Assembly: GCA_027578815.1 (NCBI GenBank)
Contig: JANBTH010000116.1
Location: 1-33,726, forward strand
DNA length: 33,726 bases
From: Coemansia sp. RSA 1804
Lineage: Eukaryota > Kickxellomycota > Kickxellomycetes > Kickxellales > Kickxellaceae
Reading direction: 5' to 3'
The translations under genes and the position numbers were made by a program. Positions 28,901 through 33,726 of this stretch are shown piece after piece; the first letter of the stretch is position 1, and each line of letters starts with the position of its first letter. Below the pieces are notes generated by a model that saw only the letters and a list, made by a program, of their open reading frames with translations, did no database searches and was not told where the DNA came from.

Positions 28901-31900
28901 CTGGAGCCGTCTTGCTGTTGAGCAAGTACCACGTGCGTTCCGCCATTTGCAAGCGAACATTCAGGTGCGTAACGCGAACATGCGTAGAGTGACCCAACTC
29001 TGCCAGCGCGAGGTTCGCCGTGTGTACGGTCCTGGGCCAACGCGTGCAAGCCAGCTTAATCCGCACCAGCCTGTTATTGTGCAACGTCCGCCGAAAGAGC
29101 TTGTTATGCGTGCGCGACGTGGTATGCGGGAGATGCTAATGTTCTGGAAGCGCTACGAGAAAGAGGAGCGTGAGTTGCGCAAAAAGGCCGAAAAGGAGGC
29201 TGCAGAGCGTCAGAAGCAGGAAGAGGAAGCGCGTGAGGCTCGAAGGCAGGCACGCAAACTCAACTTTCTTATTACCCAGACCGAACTGTACAGCCACTTT
29301 ATTGGTGACAAGATTGGCGATGGAGCAAACGCTGCTGACGATGAGAAGCTAAAAGCCGCGGCCGGAGCTGACACTTCTGGGACAGCCAAAAAGTTTGGCT
29401 CGATCGACTTTGACGAGGAAGACGATGCGTCGCTCGCAGCACATGCGCGGAAAAGCGCGCAGAACGCATTGGCCCAGCAGCAAGCACAGACTCGCGAGTT
29501 CGATGATGCGCGTCGCAAAGAGAATGGTGGCATTTCTGCAAATCGCAAGGGAGGCAAGCAGGATCTTGACGGCTCTCAGGACGCAAATGTTGCGGATGTG
29601 CTTGACACAATGGACTTGCAGGAGCCGGAGCTGATTTCTGGTACCGAGATACCCCAGCCGCGTATGCTGATGTGCCAGCTAAAGGAGTACCAGCTGAAGG
29701 GTCTGAACTGGCTTGCAAATCTGTATGAACAGGGCATTAACGGCATTCTTGCAGACGAGATGGGTCTTGGAAAGACCGTACAGTCCATTTCGTTGCTAGC
29801 CTATCTTGCGGAGACCCACAATATTTGGGGACCTTTTATGGTTGTGGCACCCGCGTCAACCCTGCACAACTGGCAGCAAGAGCTTGCGCGTTTTGTTCCA
29901 GAATTCAAGATACTTCCGTACTGGGGCTCTCAGAAGGACCGCAAGGTCCTGCGAAAGTCGCTTTGGAACCCAACAAGTCTTTCGCGAAAGGACTCTGCGT
30001 TCCATGTTCTGGTCACGTCCTACCAGCTTGTTGTGTCGGATGAGCTATATCTGAACAGGGTCAAGTGGCAGTACATGGTGCTCGATGAGGCGCAAGCCAT
30101 TAAAAGCTCTTCGTCTGCGCGCTGGAAAACGCTACTTGGCTTCCATTGCCGCAACAGGCTTTTGCTGACTGGGACACCGATCCAGAACAGTATGCAGGAG
30201 CTGTGGGCGCTGCTGCACTTTATCATGCCTACGCTGTTTGACTCGCACGAGGAGTTTAGCGAATGGTTCTCGCGCGATATCGAGTCACATGCCGAGAACC
30301 GCACCGATCTCAACCAACATCAGCTTCATCGCTTGCACATGATCCTCAAGCCATTTATGTTGAGAAGAAACAAGCGCCATGTCCAGCACGAGCTAGGCGA
30401 GAAGATCGAGCATCTGGTTCCTTGCGAGTTGACAAAAAGACAAAAGGACATGTACCGTGGCTTGATGAGCAAGATATCGATCCCAGAGCTTCTGGAGCGA
30501 CTACAGAGTGGTTCTGGCCATGGCAGCAAGGATGACTCGGACGAGAGTCTGATGAACCTTGTGATGCAGTTCCGCAAAGTATGCAGCCATCCGGAGCTGT
30601 TTGAGCGAGCAGAGGTTGAGAGTCCGTTCATGTTTGGCGTCTTCCCCACAACTGGATCTCTCTTACGAGAGGGCGAAGATCTATCCTGTTTCTATGCATC
30701 CCGTAGCATTGTCTCGCTTCCTTTGCCAAAGCTGTTATACCGCGACTCGCTTGTGGTGCCAAATATGCAGACACCGCGCCAGAGCCTATTGAATAAGCTG
30801 AGCCTGTGGACGCCGCAACACATTTCTGAAGACTGCACTGGCGGTTGCCTGTTTGGACTATTGCGTCTTTGTGCGCCATCAATCTCGCAGGCAGTGCGAG
30901 CGTTCACTGGTCCGCTGAATAGGGTTTTGGACGATCTGAGCGAAGAGGAGGCGCGCTCAGCAGCACGGAGCCAGTACAATCTTATGCTCCAGCCAGAGTA
31001 CGATTCCGACAAAACACCTTCCACATTGCGTAATGTCGAGCCTGGAGGCGTGCTGCATGCTCTTTCAAACGTATTTGCCTCAGAGAACCTGAGCGTCTCG
31101 CCCAATCTCAGCGGTTTTGCGACCATCACGCAAAAGGAGTTTAGCACCTCGTATATGAGTCTGGTTGCGCCTGCATACAAGCCGTCAGCTGTATCGCCGC
31201 CTACTGATCTTATTATCAGCGATATATCGGCGGCTTGGGAGTATGAGGACTTTATGCTGCGGAACCCATTGGCGAAGCGGATTACCTGTGGTCGCAAGGA
31301 CCTAGACGACTGGACGCGGCCATTTAGATCTCAAGGACTGACCGATATCTGGATGCCGTCGATGGACAAGCTTATCAGATACTCTGGCAAGATGTCTGTT
31401 CTCGATAAACTGCTGACACAATTGAAGCAAGAAGGGCATCGTGTACTGCTGTACTTCCAGATGACAAAGATGATTGACCTGTTTGAAGAGTACCTCGCGT
31501 ACCGCAAGCATACGTATCTGCGACTGGATGGCTCTTCAAAGATCTCTGATCGTCGCGACATGGTGATGGATTGGCAGACCAGGGACGACATATTTATTTT
31601 CCTGCTCAGCACGCGAGCTGGTGGGCTTGGTATTAATCTGACCGCTGCTGACACAGTCATATTCTTCGAGAGTGACTGGAACCCTACCGTCGACAGCCAG
31701 GCAATGGACCGTGCCCACAGACTGGGTCAGACCAAGCAAGTCGTTGTATATCGGCTGATAACGCGCGGTACAGTTGAAGAGCGGATCCTGCAGCGCGCTA
31801 GACAAAAGGACGAGATCCATAGGATTGTTATTTCTGGTGGCGATGGTGCAAATGCCGGAGCAGCTGGCCATGGAGAAGCCGGAGGCACAAACGAACAGGG

Positions 31901-32588
31901 CGAGCCGATTTCAGGAGGCTTCTCGTCGAACTTTGAGCCTAGCTCGAAGGAGATTGTGTCGCTGCTTCTTGGCGAAACAACCGACGACGAGAGCACCTCG
32001 CGCAATGAACGCCTTCTGATGGCACGCCGCGCTCAGACGACATCCAACCATATATACGGCGGTGGCGGCTACCCAGGCATGCTGGATATCGAGCTTCTTG
32101 ACAAGCTTAGGAACAGCAGCACTGGCGAAGAGAGCGAGAGTCTGGATGTTTGGGACAAGGTGGTCTTGCTGCCTCCTCCCAACCCAGATGCGCTTGTGTT
32201 TGCACACGGCGAGGGAGCGGGTGCTGCCAGCCAGCGTGCTCTTCCAGGAAAACTTGATCCCATGTTTGACGCAGCGATACAAGATCAGATAATAGAGCGG
32301 GAGAAGCAGCAGCGCCAGCAACGCCAGCAGCGACTGCGTGGCTCAGGTAGAGGCGGCAAGCGCGGAGGGGGAGCTGGAGTCCAGCGCGAGAAACGCAAGC
32401 CCCGCTCGTCTGCAGCCAACGCAAAGAGAGATCATAATAGCGCGAGCGGCAGCGTTGCGGATTCGCGGGCCGATACACCCGAGCCGAACAGCAAGCGTGT
32501 GCGTACCAATGCGGCAAGCGCCATGTCAACGCCCAAGGAGGGAGAGCAGGCTGAAACCACAGCGGCAAGCGCTGCTGTTGCTACGTAG
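25921..32588 (+). CDS. INO80: INO80 chromatin-remodelling ATPase, two exons
   Basis: The CDS is join(25921..27048,27189..32588), 2175 aa. It is the Swi2/Snf2 motor of the INO80 complex, which slides nucleosomes and acts on H2A.Z, transcription, replication and repair. Residues 1-~430 are disordered and rich in Tyr, Gln and Ser, with a Q9 run near 41. An acidic/basic region with AT-hook-like RRRRPRKTRS follows (~675). The DBINO domain (~944-1080) shows QLCQREVRR and a long charged helix. The Snf2 lobe 1 has DEMGLGKT (~1231), VLDEAQAIK (~1340) and LLTGTPIQN. A split insertion of ~270 residues follows FRKVCSHPELF (~1500-1775), the hallmark Rvb1/Rvb2-binding insert. Lobe 2 has STRAGGLGINLTAAD and AMDRAHRLGQT (~1850-1890). 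The C-terminus is basic and low-complexity. The start ATG has A at -3. Confidence 0.95.
26038..26064 (+). repeat. CAG/CAA trinucleotide tract encoding Q9
   Basis: Five CAG then four CAA codons in INO80 exon 1. It lies in a disordered N-terminus and is likely length-variable. Confidence 0.8.
27049..27188 (+). other. INO80 intron 1
   Basis: A 140-nt phase-0 intron with donor GTAAGT, a TTCTAAC branch site at ~27124-27130, a pyrimidine-rich tract and acceptor TATAG. Splicing joins STDPH to AANERATYPEE in frame; retention would stop after 384 aa. Confidence 0.9.
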
Positions 32589-33726
32589 ATATAGACACGG
32601 GAGAGCGAGGCAGTTTTTCTTACATCTTTAGGATCTTTGGATTTTTTCTATTTCATCGATGGATTCTCGCAAGACATTATCAAATGGATCTTGCTTGATT
32701 CGCATTGTGCCGTGGTTGTGAGAAAATAGAGAATTGAGATCTTTTTATTTACAAAAGAGACGATGACGAAATGTTTGGTTTTCGAGGCTGACAACAATAG
32801 CAGCCACCCGAGCGGGATTGTTACATAAATGCGAGTGTAAAAATGAATATAAAAATAGCCGAATTCGGTGTACTAAGAGCTATAAACGAGCACACGCTTG
32901 AGGAATTCGCAGATATCGTAGCGTGGATATGCGTTAAACACACAACTTTTCGAGAAAGCAACAGTAACGCACAGAGACAGGATGGTCCCTCGTGGCCGAC
33001 ACAAGCAATTCTTGGGCAGCCTACTTGGGCGCTTAGTCTTTATCCGTGTTTACATATGCTTTCTCATTTTATACTTTGTTTTTGATGTGTTGGTTGTGTT
33101 GTGTTGTTTGTTTGTTTGTTTGGTTTTCTGTGCGCAGAACATTTACAAAATAGGAGGACGAATGGTTATTGTATACTGTTTGGGACACTTGCAAAAGCTG
33201 TGGCCCTTTCTGCCATTTTTCCAGCGTCCAAAATAAGAAACAATAACAATGCAAGCAGAAGACTAGAGAATGCGCAAAGAAGCAGAGGTGCAAAGCGCAA
33301 TCCATTATTTATTATTGGTATTCTTTTAGCTTTTAAACGATATCACCATTTGATGGAGACTGTCAACTTTGGCGAATATGGCGAAAGAAGACCCTCCCAG
33401 AAAAAAAGCAGGTTTGAAAATCATTGACGCAGAATCAACAAAGTACCTAACTGGTGGTGAACTTCCCCCTTTCTTCTCTTTATTTACGTTTTTCTCTTTC
33501 TCTGTGAATTTACTCTTTTTGTGCAGCTTTTTTCTCCTTTCTTTTTGCATCTGTTTTGCATTTCCCGGTTTGCATTGGGAGCTTTCTTAAAAATCGCTTC
33601 AAAGGAAGGGCACTTTGAGCTTTTATTATTTATTTGTTTCTTTTTCGTCTGGTCGACAAAAGTATCAGCAGTACACGGGTGTTGGCTTCTGGACGACTTT
33701 TCCCAATCTTTAACAGTGTTTATTGT
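32589..33726. other. INO80 downstream region to window end
   Basis: About 1.1 kb with the INO80 3' end and no firm gene. It contains a (TTTG)4 run at 33107-33122 and pyrimidine-rich stretches at ~33460-33560. A short, well-contexted ORF start at 33378 (MAKEDPPRKKAGLKIIDAES) could be the first exon of a gene running off the right edge, but this is unproven. Confidence 0.4.

Noticed and set aside
1..33726. tRNA, rRNA, spliceosomal RNA, CRISPR or transposon
   Set aside because: By eye I found no B-box GGTTCGANTCC, no U-snRNA signatures, no regularly spaced repeats and no transposase or reverse transcriptase motifs; tRNAscan-SE, Infernal and RepeatMasker would be decisive.

Overview
The window looks like nuclear DNA from a fungus. 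The genes are eukaryotic housekeeping genes. The only coding introns I can place are two short GT..AG introns (Sec8 and INO80). The gene set includes proteins typical of fungi: a Ync13/Munc13-like protein, the fungal mitoribosome protein mL60, an allantoinase and an ABCC-type transporter. TGA, TAG and TAA all act as ordinary stops, with one puzzling exception in Pus3. A gene resembling FANCE, which yeasts lack, together with the intron-poor layout would fit an early-diverging lineage such as Kickxellomycotina. That placement is a guess; 'fungus' is well supported.

Layout, left to right: 3' part of a Munc13-like C2 protein (+, runs off the left edge); inositol-pentakisphosphate 2-kinase IPK1 (-); a 1499-aa ABCC transporter (-); a ~1 kb divergent promoter region; exocyst subunit Sec8 (+, two exons); a FANCE-like protein (-, convergent with Sec8); the 25-aa ribosomal protein eL41 (-, very short, with a probable 5'UTR intron); mitoribosomal protein mL60 (+); tRNA pseudouridine synthase Pus3/Deg1 (+); allantoinase (+); SRP54 (+); ribosome-assembly factor Rpf1 (+); a gene-free, strongly T-rich stretch of ~2.5 kb; the INO80 chromatin-remodelling ATPase (+, two exons, 2175 aa); and ~1.1 kb of right-flank sequence with no convincing gene.

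The genes do not form one pathway. Loose themes are secretion (Munc13-like, Sec8, SRP54), translation and ribosome biogenesis (eL41, mL60, Pus3, Rpf1), genome maintenance (INO80, FANCE-like) and metabolism or transport (IPK1, ABCC, allantoinase). I see no mobile element, CRISPR array, rRNA or tRNA.

I did not find a clear new biological system. The most interesting observations are: (1) Pus3 ends at a TGA, but the same frame continues for 35 codons that read like the conserved Pus3 C-terminus; (2) a FANCE-like Fanconi-anaemia protein in a fungus; (3) an ABCC transporter with a ~50-residue insertion in its second nucleotide-binding domain and a degenerate first ATP site; (4) a six-codon upstream ORF whose stop overlaps the IPK1 start codon; (5) a Pus3 N-terminus with two candidate starts, suggesting mitochondrial plus nucleocytoplasmic forms.
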